A stretch of 64,000 nt of DNA, taken from JACOND01 sp965202795 (GTDB taxonomy: Bacteria; Bdellovibrionota; Bdellovibrionia; Bdellovibrionales; UBA1609). Under the pieces are notes generated by a model. The model was not told the DNA's origin. It saw nothing but the letters and a program-made list of their open reading frames with translations, and searched no databases. The translations under genes were made by a program, and so were the position numbers. The stretch is from positions 1,798,001 to 1,862,000 of the forward strand of contig OZ241848.1 of the NCBI GenBank assembly GCA_965202795.1. Direction: 5' to 3'. Within the stretch, counting starts at the first letter, position 1; each line of letters starts with the position of its first letter. This document shows positions 18,258 through 27,074 of the stretch, in pieces.

Positions 18258-19280
18258 TTACAAAGTCCCGCCCGGCGCTTTCAGGCCCTGCTGTTTTGGT
18301 TTTGGAGACGGCTTTTCCAGCCTGTCTGTGAAATAACACCTTTTGCTCTGTCCGCCGCCGGGATGGACTTTGACTTTGCATTCCCATTTCTTGAATACAA
18401 TAAAAAATGCCAGCAGAGAGAGAGCCCAATGGCGCCAGTTAACCCAGAACTTTATCCATAAACATATCATCTTTAAAAAACCAATGGCAGGGGCGGATTC
18501 CGCTCTCTTTTTTTTGCGCGCTGAAAGCGCGGCGTAATAAGCCTTAAGCGCGTTTATTTCAGTCTCTGTTAAATTTGATTTAACCAGCCTGCCTCTTTCT
18601 TTTTTCATTATCCTGGTTTGAAACGGAAGATTTGTTCTGTAAATCTCAGCGCTTTCAGAAGGAGGCGGGGGAGGGATTTTGACAGTCTTTTTTTTGCGCC
18701 GGCGCCTTTTGCCGGAAAACAGCCCCAAGTCAGGATCATCGTCCCCGGCAAGCGCGAGAAACTTCTTTCCGCTCATCTCTCCAAAGACTTCAGATGATTC
18801 AAATTGAAATACCTGAACAGCAAGGGTTCCAAATATGACTGTCAGAAAAAGAGAAAGAAGCCAATACAGCCCAAAAGGAAAAATGTCTTTGTCTGAAAAA
18901 TACAGCCCCAATCCAATTACCGTTAAAACCATGAAAAAAACAGGAAATGTCTTTTTGACTCCCGCAAAAGCGGCAAAAGCCCAATGCTGCGGAGCAAACT
19001 CTTTTTTCATTTTTTGCCATGTATTAAGCCAGCCCTTTTGTTTTTTAAATTTAGAGGATGCGGAAAGGCGCCCCGCTTTTTTTGAAGATTCATCAGGATC
19101 ATTTTCAAGCCACTGGGAAGCTTCAAGAGCCGCTTCAAGCGCGGTTATCAGCAAAAAGCAGACAAGCCAATACAGCCCATAGGGAAAAAGGGGGGAATTA
19201 TCGTCCATGAGCCGGGATACAGCAATCATGGTTAAAAATATAAAGATTATTCGGAGTATTTTTGTTATTAAGGAGGTCAT
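18258..19280 (-). CDS. Multi-pass membrane protein of unknown function, next to a DprA-like gene
   Basis: Hydrophobic segments lie near residues 5-25 and 35-55, again at 110-130 and 140-160, and once near 285-300. The first two pairs share the motif FPYGLYWLVCFLLI / FPFGLYWLLSLFLT and look like an internal duplication. A basic Pro-rich segment (KRRRRKKKTVKIPPPPP) follows the second pair. I recognise no family. The gene lies 52 bases downstream of the DprA-like gene on the same strand, so they probably form one operon. Its AT-richer codon use suggests acquisition with that gene. Confidence 0.6.
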   Translation of the reverse strand: MTSLITKILRIIFIFLTMIAVSRLMDDNSPLFPYGLYWLVCFLLITALEAALEASQWLENDPDESSKKAGRLSASSKFKKQKGWLNTWQKMKKEFAPQHWAFAAFAGVKKTFPVFFMVLTVIGLGLYFSDKDIFPFGLYWLLSLFLTVIFGTLAVQVFQFESSEVFGEMSGKKFLALAGDDDPDLGLFSGKRRRRKKKTVKIPPPPPSESAEIYRTNLPFQTRIMKKERGRLVKSNLTETEINALKAYYAALSARKKKRAESAPAIGFLKMICLWIKFWVNWRHWALSLLAFFIVFKKWECKVKVHPGGGQSKRCYFTDRLEKPSPKPKQQGLKAPGGTL

Positions 19281-19332
19281 AAATATTTCCGCATTATTCC
19301 ATTATTCCAGCCAGCAAGACCGCTTTTCAAGC

Positions 19333-20262
19333 TCATGCCGGTTTCCCGTTGAGGCTGTCCAAAATATCTGAAGCGGTTTTTGCTCTTATGGCTCCTTTTT
19401 TTTCATAAACAGCGGGCCATTTGATTTTTTTATTTTCAAAGCATGAATCCATTATAAAAAGCTTTTTGTTTTGCTTGAGACACTCTCCGGCCTGAACAAG
19501 AGAGCCGCTTGTGTCCGAAGCCTCTACGATCACAGTGGCCTCTGAAATAGAGGCCATTATTTTGTTTCGGCGGGGAAAATGACAGGCCCGGCGCTTAAAC
19601 GGCTCATGGGCGTATTTATAAAACGGGACCTGGCTTATAAGCAAAAAACCCCTTGCGATTTTATCCTGCAAATGTTTGTTTTCTTTTGGGTAACACTCAT
19701 TAATCGGGGTTCCTATAACTCCTATTGTATATCCTTTAGAGTCTATTGCTGACCGGTGGGCCGCGGTGTCTATGCCTTTTGCCAGGCCGGACACAATTAC
19801 AAAATTTTGAGCCGCTAATTCTTTGGCCAGCCGCCCGGCTTTTGATATTCCCTCTAAAGAGGTTTTTCTGGCGCCCGCGATTGAAACACATTTCAGGCCT
19901 AATATATCCAAATTTCCTCTATAATAAAACAGTCCGATAGGATAATCATTGATTAAATTTTCAGGATACTGAGCGCTTTTATTTACGACTATTGAAAAAG
20001 CGGAAAGCCTGCCGCCCAGCGAATCCTGTAAAAACTTATTTACCCTGTCCTGTATTTTTTTAAAAGGCTGTTTCGCTGCAAACAGCTCTTTTTGTTTATA
20101 TTGCTCTGACACCTTTTTTAACGCCTCAGAGGGAGTATATTTTTTAAACATCTCCTTTAATCTTTTCTCTTTAATATCCTCCATAGCCCAAAGTGTCTCA
20201 TAAGCGGCCATCTCTTCTTGAGGAGAGATGACATTTTGCAGAAAACTTAAGCCTTGCGCCAT
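19333..20262 (-). CDS. DprA/Smf-like Rossmann-fold protein in a defence context
   Basis: The core matches DprA: SIAGARKTSLEGISKAGRLA, FVIVSGLAKGIDTAAHRSAI, YTIGVIGTPINECYPKEN, FPRRNKIMASISEATVIVE and SGSLVQAGE. Classical DprA loads RecA on incoming ssDNA during transformation. This version has a divergent N-terminus with several charged helices and lacks the C-terminal winged helix, like the DprA paralogues found in defence islands. GGGAG lies 7 bases upstream of the ATG. It sits between a small unknown gene and a membrane protein, all on the minus strand. Confidence 0.82.
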   Translation of the reverse strand: MAQGLSFLQNVISPQEEMAAYETLWAMEDIKEKRLKEMFKKYTPSEALKKVSEQYKQKELFAAKQPFKKIQDRVNKFLQDSLGGRLSAFSIVVNKSAQYPENLINDYPIGLFYYRGNLDILGLKCVSIAGARKTSLEGISKAGRLAKELAAQNFVIVSGLAKGIDTAAHRSAIDSKGYTIGVIGTPINECYPKENKHLQDKIARGFLLISQVPFYKYAHEPFKRRACHFPRRNKIMASISEATVIVEASDTSGSLVQAGECLKQNKKLFIMDSCFENKKIKWPAVYEKKGAIRAKTASDILDSLNGKPA

Positions 20263-20384
20263 AAGCTTCTCCCTTTTTCCTTAGCCTTTACAGACAGTCA
20301 GCCGCTGCCGAAAATTAGAGCCAAACAACAGTTTTATTTATATGCGGCAGCGCCATGAAGACACATTAAAAATCTTTTTTTATT

Positions 20385-20639
20385 TTAGACATTCCTTATA
20401 TTGTCTTCTTTCTTGAGAATCCCGTATTTTCTGCTCATTTCAACTGCCTCTTTATGATCCAAAGGCAGATAGGGATTGGGAAACTCCAATATTCTTTTCT
20501 TAAGAGTCCCCCTTAAAAGAGACTTTTCAGATGCGCTAATCGTATTATTGATTTCTTTCTCTCTTAACTCATTAAATTTTTCATTAAGGCAGTCCAGGCT
20601 GTCCCAGTTTTTGATTATAAAATTTTCTAAATTTTTCAT
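20385..20639 (-). CDS. Small unknown protein (84 residues) upstream of the DprA-like gene
   Basis: Charged and helical (CLNEKFNELREKEINN ... SLLRGTLKKRILEFPNPYLP). No family recognised and no clear ribosome site. It has the same strand and AT-rich codon use as the DprA-like gene, 122 bases away, so it may be the first gene of that operon. Confidence 0.45.
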   Translation of the reverse strand: MKNLENFIIKNWDSLDCLNEKFNELREKEINNTISASEKSLLRGTLKKRILEFPNPYLPLDHKEAVEMSRKYGILKKEDNIRNV

Positions 20640-21956
20640 AATTTGCTGCCGGCTGTCATAATGAGTTTTGGAGCGGATTTCCGCAAAAAGCGCCTGTCTG
20701 CCTGCTCTGAGGGCGCCTAGCCTCCCCCCTTATCCTTGATTTATAGCTGATTTTGCCAATTTTATGGGCATCTGTCAATACTCCGCGCGGCAAAAAAAGC
20801 TGGTTTTTCAGAAAAACGGGGGCATTGCCTTTGCGGCCTCTTTATTCCCCCCGCCCGCAGCCTCCAATTTTTGTCTGCTTCCCCCCTTATGCGCATGCCG
20901 CGCCGCGGCGCAGACAAAGACAAAATGGGGGGGGGCAACTCCCTCAAAGCAGCTTTAAAGCTTTCTCTTTAGGCGCTGGCCCCTCCAGCGGCGTTATGGC
21001 TGCCCCCCGGCCCCGGCGAAGTCATCATGAAAGCCCTCTTAAAGCAGTTCCTGCGGCCTCCCTTTATTTGCGGCCTTTCCCGGCGAAAGGCCTTCCCCTC
21101 AGTGGTTTGCCGCTCGTCCATTGAGCAAAGGCCGGGCTTTTTGCGCCTTCCCGTCTGCTGAAGAAGCCTTTTTTCAGGGCTTCTGCCCGCCCCTCGGCCA
21201 GGTCCTTTGTCCGAGGCGGCCCCGCCGCCGCCGGGCCGGGGCAAGCCCTGCCTTTCATCCCCTTGTTGATAGAATACAGGCTTTTTTTGGCCTGGCAAGC
21301 CCTTAAAGCTTTCAGAATGTCAGGGGTTTGAGGGCGCTCCCCGGCCTTTAATCTGGCAGGCCAGCCCCTGCGCGCTGTCAGGCCGGCAGGGGGCTGATCG
21401 GGGCCGACGCCCCGGTTTTCCCTGGCCTGCCAAGCCCCTCTGTAAAATATCAGAGCGGCAGCCAGCTAATCGGAGTCTCCAGATTTTCCCAAGATTTTCC
21501 CAGGCTCGGCCCCCGCAAAAGGCCCTAAAAAAGTCCCTTTGGGCAGATCCTCTTATTTTTTTTGACAAAGCGGCTAAAAAAGGGAATGCTGATCTTTTAG
21601 CGTATGATTTGCCCGCTTTTTTTGCCTGTTTTTTGACATGCGGAGTGACATGAAGTAAGAAAATCAGGCAGAGGCAGTCTCGCCTGCCTGATAAAAGCCC
21701 CCTTGGCGGGATTTTTGGCCAGAGTCAGGGGAAGAGGCGGGGGCGGCGCGCGCGGCCTCTGCCTGCCGGCGCAAGGCCCCATTGGCGGGGTTTTCAGGCG
21801 CTGATTTTGGCAAAGGGAGCTGCCTCTCAGGCCCCAATTTTAGAAGCGGCGCGTGGCGTTGTTGCAAGTAAGACGGATATTTCTGGATCAAAGCCCAGTG
21901 TTATTGGCGTTTTACTGGCGCTATGATTGGACATATAACCCCTGAGGAGGTGTCCA
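20640..21956. other. 1.3-kb region without a supported gene
   Basis: Alternates between GC-rich and T-rich patches and contains a G9 run (20927-20935). Two loosely similar blocks start at 21290 (GGCCTGGCAAGCCC) and 21422 (GGCCTGCCAAGCCCC). Long frames exist but none has the codon pattern or domain content of a real gene. It looks like decayed sequence at the junction between the two arms of the defence island. Confidence 0.5.
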
Positions 21957-22082
21957 ATGGCAACAAAAAAGAGAAAGATAAATTGGAGAGTTTATAATCA
22001 GGAGCTGATCAACTTAAGGCGCTTTTTGGGGGCCGGCTTGCTTCCAGGAATTTTGCCTGTCAGGCAAATGAGGCGCTTTTAA
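21957..22082 (+). mobile_element. Possible transposase N-terminal remnant (IS5-like)
   Basis: A 41-residue frame with a good ribosome site (GAGGAGG, 21943-21949) starts MATKKRKINWRVYNQELINL. The basic start and N-W-x-x-Y-N-x-x-L pattern recall the N-termini of IS5-family transposases. It breaks off before any DDE motif. No inverted repeats are identified, so the call is tentative. Confidence 0.35.
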
Positions 22083-22103
22083 AGTGTAAGCTGATGAATA
22101 TGA

Positions 22104-23168
22104 TGGCCTGCCCAAAGGTCCAGTAATGAAATATCTGATAAGAAACTGTGTCTCTTAAACCTCATATACAACAACGCCAATCCTAAGTATGAGCTGGACA
22201 GCCCGCGCGCCGGAGGAAAATACATTGTTCCATCTTTTTTTTCAAAGCTTTGCAGCGAGGAACAGACAGAGGCGGTTTTTAATCTGAATGAAAAACTGGT
22301 TTTATCTGCATGGATTGCTAAAGAGAATTTAAAAGGCGATATCCCTGATTTAGCTTCCAAGATCGGCGCAAACCAAAGAGAATCGGAGGGCTATTTTTTA
22401 AATAAACTGCCTCCTATTCCAAATCCTGGGGAGAGAGCTAATTTGCTATTGGAAGGCTTAGCAAAAAAAAGCAATTTTATTGGCAAAGAGTTTAATGCTT
22501 CTATAATTTCCTCTTGTCCAGGCAATGAAATGCTTTATCCTTCTGATGGCGCTGAGGGATATGATTTTTTTTATGCTTTGTCTTATTGTGACAAAGAGGA
22601 GGAAATGAAATATTTGCTGGACTATTTAAAAAAAGCGGGTTTTATTCATTTTATAGGAGGGTCTGAAAATTTTCAGGTCACAGTGAAAGGCTTTGAAAAA
22701 GCAGGCAATCTTCCCAAAAATTCTAATTCCAAAACCGCCTTTATTGCCATGTGGATTACATCTTCTGAAAACAGCCAGCATGAAACCCTGGAAAAGCTTC
22801 GCACAAATATCTACAAGGCCGTCTCTCAAGCTGGATATGATCCTGTAAGGATAGATAAAAAAGATCATATCAAAAAAATTGATGATCAGATTTTAGTTGA
22901 AATAAACAAATCCAGGTTTGTTGTCTGTGATTTCACTTCAGAAAAGGAAAAGCCAAGGGGAAGTGTTTACTTTGAGGCCGGCTATGCTATGGGAAACAAC
23001 ATCGATATTATATGGACATGCAATAAGGAGCTGTCAAAGGAGATGGCTTTTGACATTCGCCAATATAACTGCTTATTCTGGGAAAGAGGCAATATGGAAG
23101 TTTTTGCTGACAAGCTCCAGAATAGAATTGAGAATGCTATAGGCGAAGGGCCTCTAAAGAGGAAATGA
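22104..23168 (+). CDS. Nucleoside 2-deoxyribosyltransferase-like effector, 5' end damaged
   Basis: The last 140 residues carry the fold of nucleoside deoxyribosyltransferases and TIR-like NAD-processing proteins: KTAFIAMWITSSENS, FVVCDFTSEKEKPRGSVYFE, AGYAMGNNIDIIW. The Glu of VYFEAGYAMG is the likely catalytic residue. Coding sequence clearly extends upstream of the first usable start (TTG 22443), with LIYNNANPKYELDSPRAGG and ENLKGDIPDLASKIGANQ, back to a stop at 22101, but without ATG, GTG or TTG before 22443. The gene is therefore either 5'-truncated next to the transposase remnant or uses a rare start. It precedes the TIR gene on the same strand and is AT-rich like it. Confidence 0.6.
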   Translation, partial: WPAQRSSNEISDKKLCLLNLIYNNANPKYELDSPRAGGKYIVPSFFSKLCSEEQTEAVFNLNEKLVLSAWIAKENLKGDIPDLASKIGANQRESEGYFLNKLPPIPNPGERANLLLEGLAKKSNFIGKEFNASIISSCPGNEMLYPSDGAEGYDFFYALSYCDKEEEMKYLLDYLKKAGFIHFIGGSENFQVTVKGFEKAGNLPKNSNSKTAFIAMWITSSENSQHETLEKLRTNIYKAVSQAGYDPVRIDKKDHIKKIDDQILVEINKSRFVVCDFTSEKEKPRGSVYFEAGYAMGNNIDIIWTCNKELSKEMAFDIRQYNCLFWERGNMEVFADKLQNRIENAIGEGPLKRK

Positions 23169-23262
23169 CACTGAAAGCGCTTTTCAAGCTCAAAATGCCC
23201 CCTGTATTACAGAGTAAGCATCCTAAAAAACAACTCATTTAAAGCATTAAGGAGCAAAAATT

Positions 23263-24453
23263 ATGTCAAAAAATCCCATCATTTCAAAAAAAATGGATGA
23301 ATATATCCAAAGATTGCTTATTGAATATAAAAATCAAAAAGCTCCTCTTTTTTATATCTTAAAAGAAGCGCAAAAGGATGATGTCATTTTAGATTTTCTT
23401 TATAGTGATGATTATTTAGGGAGGCATTTTTATAGATTGGTTTTTCTTTTGCCTAAAGAGTGTTTTGAAAAAGGGCACATCAGCATTTCAAATCAAAAGG
23501 CTCTATCCGAAAAATTAAAACACGATCTAGGTGAAGTTATAACTGAGTCGGATGAAGTCATTGAAGAAGTTAAGTTTGAGCTAAAAAAAGTAAAAAGAAA
23601 AACTGTCAATTCTGAAGAATTGTTGAAGCTTTGGGACAAAGACTGCCTAAAGGGTTTTATAAGCCATTCTGAAAAAAATTATGATATCGCAAAAACATTA
23701 AAAGACTGCCTTATAGATTTCGGCATCTCCTGCTTTGTGGCTCATAAAGATATTGAGCCGACAAAGGAATGGAAAGAGGAAATTAAAAAGGCTTTAAATT
23801 CAATGGAGGTTATGATTTTGCTCATTACTGAGGATTCCTGTAAAAGCTGGTGGGTGAATCAGGAAATTGGCATTGCTGTAAGCCAAGAAATTCCTTTTAT
23901 TCCTGTAAAATTAGAGCAACATGATCCGCAAGGGTTTGTCAGTGACATACAAGCCATGACTCTAAAAAAAGAGGATATTATAAGCGCGAAACCTGATACT
24001 ATAAAAAAGCTGACTGAGCTCATCAAAAACAAATTTCCAGGGCATCCAGCCTGGGAAAAAAAAATGTTAAACAAATTCCTTAAAGCCAAAGATACAGGTT
24101 GGGCAGATGCATTCAAAACATTTATGGATATAATAGATTTTAAGTTTAACGATCAAGAAATTGAAAAAATTGTAGAAACAATACAAGGTCCAGCAAAAAA
24201 CGACAATCAGCTTAAAATACTCCTCTATAACAAAATAAGCAAAGCTAATTTAAAAACATTGCCAACAAATAAATACACATATTATGCGGAACTTCTTGCA
24301 GACAAAATTCTATCTCAACATACAAAAAACAGATATTCTATAAAAAAACAATCAAGAACAGATGGTTTGGTTGTGTTTGATATTATTGACAAGCATCAAA
24401 CTATAAACAATCAGCAAATGGATGCCACTGGCCCTGCGGAAATGCCCTTTTGA
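23263..24453 (+). CDS. TIR-domain protein, likely antiphage effector
   Basis: Residues 1-125 form an unknown helical domain. Residues 128-240 are a TIR domain: KGFISHSEKNYDIAKTLKDC, ISCFVAHKDIEP, MILLITEDSCKSWWVNQEIG. The Glu in SCKSWWVNQE fits the catalytic Glu of NAD-cleaving TIR enzymes. The C-terminal 150 residues are unknown and helical. Bacterial TIR proteins usually deplete NAD or make signalling nucleotides on infection. AAGGAG lies 9 bases before the ATG. The very AT-rich composition contrasts with the flanking chromosome and points to horizontal gain. The gene before it is the other candidate part of the same system. Confidence 0.8.
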   Translation: MSKNPIISKKMDEYIQRLLIEYKNQKAPLFYILKEAQKDDVILDFLYSDDYLGRHFYRLVFLLPKECFEKGHISISNQKALSEKLKHDLGEVITESDEVIEEVKFELKKVKRKTVNSEELLKLWDKDCLKGFISHSEKNYDIAKTLKDCLIDFGISCFVAHKDIEPTKEWKEEIKKALNSMEVMILLITEDSCKSWWVNQEIGIAVSQEIPFIPVKLEQHDPQGFVSDIQAMTLKKEDIISAKPDTIKKLTELIKNKFPGHPAWEKKMLNKFLKAKDTGWADAFKTFMDIIDFKFNDQEIEKIVETIQGPAKNDNQLKILLYNKISKANLKTLPTNKYTYYAELLADKILSQHTKNRYSIKKQSRTDGLVVFDIIDKHQTINNQQMDATGPAEMPF

Positions 24454-24603
24454 TTGCAAAACTCCGCGATTTATTTGATAAACAATGCCGCAAAGCCAGG
24501 TTTTACAGGATAGGAGGCATGAAGAAAATATGGGAAGAAAAAGATCGGGGTTTTTGCGCGCAAGCAGTTGCCGCATCATAGGATTTGAAGAGAGACAAAC
24601 AAG

Positions 24604-26958
24604 ATGAGAAAGAATTTTGATAAGAGGCTGATGAAGCTGCTTGAGACGGACCGCCGGTTTACGGATCAAAACGGGCGGCTTATCAAAAGGGCTGTCATTG
24701 ACAGGGCCTGGCGGACAGATCATCAGCTGGTCAGGCTTTTGCTTTCGGATCCGGAAGTCAAGGCAAAGTTTTTTGATAAAATCGCCGGGGCCATGGTTTT
24801 TAATGCCAGCGCTCTGATTGATTATATTTCCGGCAAAAAATTTTTGGGCGATTCCTATACCCGGTTTCGGAACAAAATCGGCTTGAACATTGACGGAAAA
24901 TTCCTGAAAGAAAGGGGCGAAGTCTCCCTTGTCTGGCCCTACAAGGACTGTGTCCTAGAGGGGGGGCAGACAAAAGAGGAGGAGACAAGAAAAGAAATCT
25001 TTTTCAATGAGCTTTTGGCGCATGATGAAATCAACCGGCTTTTTGACCCAAAAATCCTTACAAACTGGAAACGGCATACAGCCAAAGGCGCAAAGCCGGT
25101 GGCAGACATCAAAAGAGACAAGAGCGGGCTTATCCGGGAAAATTTGATTGTCAAGGGAAACAACCTTCTGGCCCTTCATACACTGAAACAGCAGTTTCGC
25201 GGAAAAGTGAAGCTGATTTATATTGACCCGCCCTATAATACTTCTGGAGACAACAATATCTTTACATATAATAACAGCTTTAATCATTCCAGCTGGTTGA
25301 CCTTTATGAAAAACAGATTAGAAATAGCAAAAGATTTACTGAAACAAGATGGCATTCTTGCTGTGACAATCGATGACTATGAGCAAGCTTATTTAAAAAT
25401 ATTATGTGATGAAGTATTTAAGGCTGAAAATTATTTAGGGACGATAATTATCCAAAATAATCCAAGAGGGAGAACTATTAAATCACATTTTGCGACTTGC
25501 CATGAATACTGTCATTTTTATTCAAAAAATCAAGATTTTGCCAGAATTAAAAATCTTGAATTAACCCAAGAACAAAGCAATGTATTCAAATTGGAAGACG
25601 ACAAAGGTCATTATAGACTTCTCCCATTTAGAAGGAGTGGCGGGTATTCTACAAAGGAAGAGCGTCCTAACTCTTATTATCCAATATACTGGGATAAAAA
25701 GAGAAACATTTTTTCTATAACAAAAATTTCAGATTCCATAAAAATTCTTCCACTGGACAAATATGGAAATAAAAGGGTATGGAGACAAACAAAACCTTCA
25801 TTTATGCGCGCCGTTAAAGAAGGCTCTATTGTTTGTAAAACAACAAATAGAGGATATGCAATATATATGAAGGATAGAGTCAAAGAAGGAAGGAAACCAA
25901 AAACTATATGGAGCGATTCAAAATATGACGCTTCAGCCCATGGAACAATGTATTTGAAAAAACTGTTTAACGGACAAAAATTATTCAGCTATCCAAAATC
26001 AATCTATACTGTGACAGACACTGTTAAAATCATCAGTGATGATAAAGACAATGATATCATATTGGACTTTTTTGCCGGGAGCGGGACGACAGGAGATGCT
26101 GTAATGCAATTAAATAAAAAAGATGGAGGAAACAGAAAATTTATCCTTGTGGAACAGCTGGAAGATCATATAAAAGTCTGCAAAAAAAGAATAGAAAGAG
26201 TCTTGCAGCTGGCTGACATTAAACCCGAAGAGAATGAAACCAGCAGGCAAATAAACGCTTTTGAAGAGGAGCTGTTTCAAAAGCCCGGCGGACAAAATCC
26301 AGGAAAATCCAAACGGACATCAAAAAAATCCAGAAGCGGCCCGCGATCAAAACAGGCAAAGCTCTCAATAAATTGTGAGAATAACAGCTCAAAAACTGCT
26401 GGCGGAAAAACAAAAAGCCCGGCGCATGACAGCAAAGAAGATGAAGCCTCTTTCATCTGCTGCGAATTGATGAAATACAACGAAGCCTATATGGATAAAA
26501 TCCAGGCCGCAAAAACCTCAAAAGAGCTGGCAAAGCTCTGGAAAGACATCTCCAAAAACTCTTTTCTCAAATGGTATGTAAACCCCGAAGCCCCAGAGGA
26601 GGCGCTGAATGATTTTATAAAAATCGGAGAGGGGGAAGGGGGCAGCGCGCTGACTCATAGCAAAAATAAATCCAAAAACTCCAAAACAAAATCTTCCAGA
26701 AAACTCAATGCCGGCCAAAAATCAGCCGCAGGCCAGAAGGATATGAAAGAATGGAAAAACCGAAAATATATAGAAAAAACTTTTAGGGCAGCCCTTGAAG
26801 GCGGCAAAACCGGTTTGGAGAGGCAAAAAAGGCTCCTGGCGGAGCTTTTGAACAAAAACCAGCTCTATGTCCATCTTTCGGAAATTGACGACAGGGATTT
26901 TAAAGTCAGCAAGGAGGACAAGCGCCTGAACAAGCTGTTTTTTGGCGAGGATAAATGA
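24604..26958 (+). CDS. mod: Type III restriction-modification system, methyltransferase (Mod)
   Basis: An N6-adenine methyltransferase of the beta class: catalytic LIYIDPPYNTSGDNN near residue 207 comes before the SAM motif DIILDFFAGSGTTGDAVMQL near residue 480, with the target-recognition region between them. The C-terminus (AKTSKELAKLWKDI, NKNQLYVHLSEIDD, DKRLNKLFFGED) is typical of Mod and is interrupted by Lys/Ser-rich low-complexity inserts. Bases 25240-26215 are markedly more AT-rich than both ends, which points to a replaced recognition domain. The stop overlaps the next ATG (ATGA). Confidence 0.92.
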   Translation: MRKNFDKRLMKLLETDRRFTDQNGRLIKRAVIDRAWRTDHQLVRLLLSDPEVKAKFFDKIAGAMVFNASALIDYISGKKFLGDSYTRFRNKIGLNIDGKFLKERGEVSLVWPYKDCVLEGGQTKEEETRKEIFFNELLAHDEINRLFDPKILTNWKRHTAKGAKPVADIKRDKSGLIRENLIVKGNNLLALHTLKQQFRGKVKLIYIDPPYNTSGDNNIFTYNNSFNHSSWLTFMKNRLEIAKDLLKQDGILAVTIDDYEQAYLKILCDEVFKAENYLGTIIIQNNPRGRTIKSHFATCHEYCHFYSKNQDFARIKNLELTQEQSNVFKLEDDKGHYRLLPFRRSGGYSTKEERPNSYYPIYWDKKRNIFSITKISDSIKILPLDKYGNKRVWRQTKPSFMRAVKEGSIVCKTTNRGYAIYMKDRVKEGRKPKTIWSDSKYDASAHGTMYLKKLFNGQKLFSYPKSIYTVTDTVKIISDDKDNDIILDFFAGSGTTGDAVMQLNKKDGGNRKFILVEQLEDHIKVCKKRIERVLQLADIKPEENETSRQINAFEEELFQKPGGQNPGKSKRTSKKSRSGPRSKQAKLSINCENNSSKTAGGKTKSPAHDSKEDEASFICCELMKYNEAYMDKIQAAKTSKELAKLWKDISKNSFLKWYVNPEAPEEALNDFIKIGEGEGGSALTHSKNKSKNSKTKSSRKLNAGQKSAAGQKDMKEWKNRKYIEKTFRAALEGGKTGLERQKRLLAELLNKNQLYVHLSEIDDRDFKVSKEDKRLNKLFFGEDK

Positions 26959-27074
26959 TACAGCCAAAAAGCGGGGAGAGCATAGCCATGAGAGTTCGCG
27001 GAGAGCATAAAAGAAAAGAGGTTTTTTGGATCTCCAACAAGGAAAAAGCTAAAAAAGGAGGGTTTGGGAAATGA
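26955..27074 (+). CDS. 39-residue basic protein between mod and rhuM
   Basis: ATG overlaps the mod stop, and its own TGA overlaps the rhuM ATG, each by the 4-base ATGA arrangement. The product is basic (RVRGEHKRKEVFWISNKEKA). A double overlap suggests a translated, coupled gene rather than a spacer. An AAAGGAGG ribosome site for rhuM lies inside it. I know no family. Confidence 0.5.
   Translation: MIQPKSGESIAMRVRGEHKRKEVFWISNKEKAKKGGFGK

Noticed and set aside
20753..21570. Several ORFs of 60-120 codons in the empty part of the defence island
   Set aside because: Overlapping frames on both strands in GC-rich sequence, with no domain, no ribosome site and no consistent codon pattern.
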